The notes beneath the pieces are model-generated. The model did no database searches. It saw only the letters and a program-made list of their open reading frames with translations, and was not told where the DNA came from. 64,000 nucleotides of DNA from Phocaeicola salanitronis DSM 18170 (GTDB lineage Bacteria; Bacteroidota; Bacteroidia; Bacteroidales; Bacteroidaceae). Both the position numbers and the translations under genes were made by a program. Positions within the stretch are counted from its first letter, which is position 1. Every line of letters begins with the position of its first letter. The stretch spans positions 2,170,001-2,234,000 of the forward strand of contig NC_015164.1 of NCBI RefSeq assembly GCF_000190575.1. The letters are read 5' to 3'. This document shows positions 63,530 to 64,000 of the stretch, one piece after another.

Positions 63530-64000
63530 AACGGATGATAGGCATAGTGTTGACGGTACTGGTTTCGGTTTCTCTTTGCGCGCAAAGCACGAAGAAAATC
63601 CGGGAACTGGAGAAGCAGCATGCCGCCTTGCAAAAACAGATATCCGACTCGGAAAGCCTGTTGCAATCTACCAAACAAGACGTAAAAAGCCAGCTGGACA
63701 ATTTGGCGGTCTTGTCGGGACAGATAACAGACCGGAAACAATACATCGAAACCATTGAAAAAGACGTGCAGGTCATTCAGGAAGAAATAAGCCGTCTGAA
63801 AACAGAACTGAACACACTGGAACGTGAGCTTGCCGAAAAGAAAAAGAAATACGAGAAATCGGTGATGTACATGTATAAGAACAAGTCTGTCCAGGAGAAG
63901 CTGATGTTTATCTTTTCGGCAGATAACCTGAGCCAGATGTACCGGCGCATGCGTTATGTGCGGGAATATGCCGATTACCAAAGAAGGCAAGGCAAAGAAG
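63526..64000 (+). CDS. EnvC-like murein hydrolase activator (N-terminal part; runs off the window)
   Basis: About 158 residues are visible. Signal peptide MKRMIGIVLTVLVSVSLCAQ is followed by a long coiled coil (KKIRELEKQHAALQKQI and later heptads) with the VMYMYKNKSVQEKLMFIFSA segment typical of EnvC/M23-family activators of cell-wall amidases. The M23 peptidase-like (LytM) domain should follow beyond base 64000 and is not visible. It overlaps the DUF4292 stop (ATGA) and so is translationally coupled to it. Confidence 0.8.
   Translation, partial: MKRMIGIVLTVLVSVSLCAQSTKKIRELEKQHAALQKQISDSESLLQSTKQDVKSQLDNLAVLSGQITDRKQYIETIEKDVQVIQEEISRLKTELNTLERELAEKKKKYEKSVMYMYKNKSVQEKLMFIFSADNLSQMYRRMRYVREYADYQRRQGKE

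Noticed and set aside
1..64000. tRNA, rRNA, tmRNA, riboswitches and complete IS elements
   Set aside because: Gaps were read for cloverleaf ends, CCA-proximal GTTCRA boxes and transposase-like frames; none could be supported.

Overview
The window is a stretch of a Bacteroidales chromosome, most like Bacteroides or Phocaeicola. Support for this comes from promoter -7 boxes of the TAnnTTTG type upstream of many genes, a SusC/SusD pair with a hybrid two-component regulator, a type B ribosomal protein L31, DUF-class lipoproteins typical of the order, and very dense short inverted repeats between genes. No rRNA, tRNA, CRISPR array, prophage or complete insertion sequence was seen. The calls rest on reading translations and motifs; no database search was run.

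Layout. 1-6 kb: a cut-off Na/Pi cotransporter, a TGS-domain nucleoside kinase, CutC, a Cof-type HAD phosphatase and a zinc-ribbon membrane protein (DUF3667). 6-13 kb: proB, a PepSY-like lipoprotein followed by a membrane-bound TPR/AraC regulator, then a small lipoprotein with a secreted CsgG-like protein. 12.5-19 kb: an XRE-cupin regulator with an acyl-CoA synthetase, rpmE type B, fba, a DUF3332 protein, an MFS transporter and a small winged-helix protein. 19-26 kb: a complete RND efflux operon (adaptor, pump, TolC) with a divergent AraC regulator. 26-30 kb: the translation operon rplM-rpsI-rpsB-tsf. 30-41 kb: DUF4488 protein, asnS, an RluB-type pseudouridine synthase with a repeat-rich tail, purB, a 58-residue DUF4250 protein, a large transglutaminase-fold lipoprotein, rpoN, a PAP2 protein and a fragment of an iron-dependent alcohol dehydrogenase. 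41.5-58.4 kb: a polysaccharide utilisation locus, all on the minus strand: regulator, GH3, GH5, SusC, SusD, IPT-domain surface lipoprotein, GH3. 58.5-64 kb: dgt (dGTPase), dut (dUTPase) and a translationally overlapping TPR lipoprotein - DUF4292 - EnvC set that runs off the window.

How parts work together. In the utilisation locus the regulator senses an oligosaccharide in the periplasm, SusC/SusD and the IPT lipoprotein bind and import a glycan, and GH5 plus two GH3 enzymes cut it; the enzyme set suggests a beta-linked glucan, but this is inference. The last three genes look like an envelope module (lipoprotein handling and cell-wall hydrolase activation).

The strongest unexplained signal is the intergenic DNA. 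At least six families of 65-250 bp inverted-repeat elements (called A-F here), plus looser A/T-rich repeats (G, H), recur across the window. They share termini but differ in the core, are sometimes nested inside one another, and repeatedly end exactly at or on the stop codon of a gene. They also sit inside operons (rplM-rpsI-rpsB-tsf and the RND operon).
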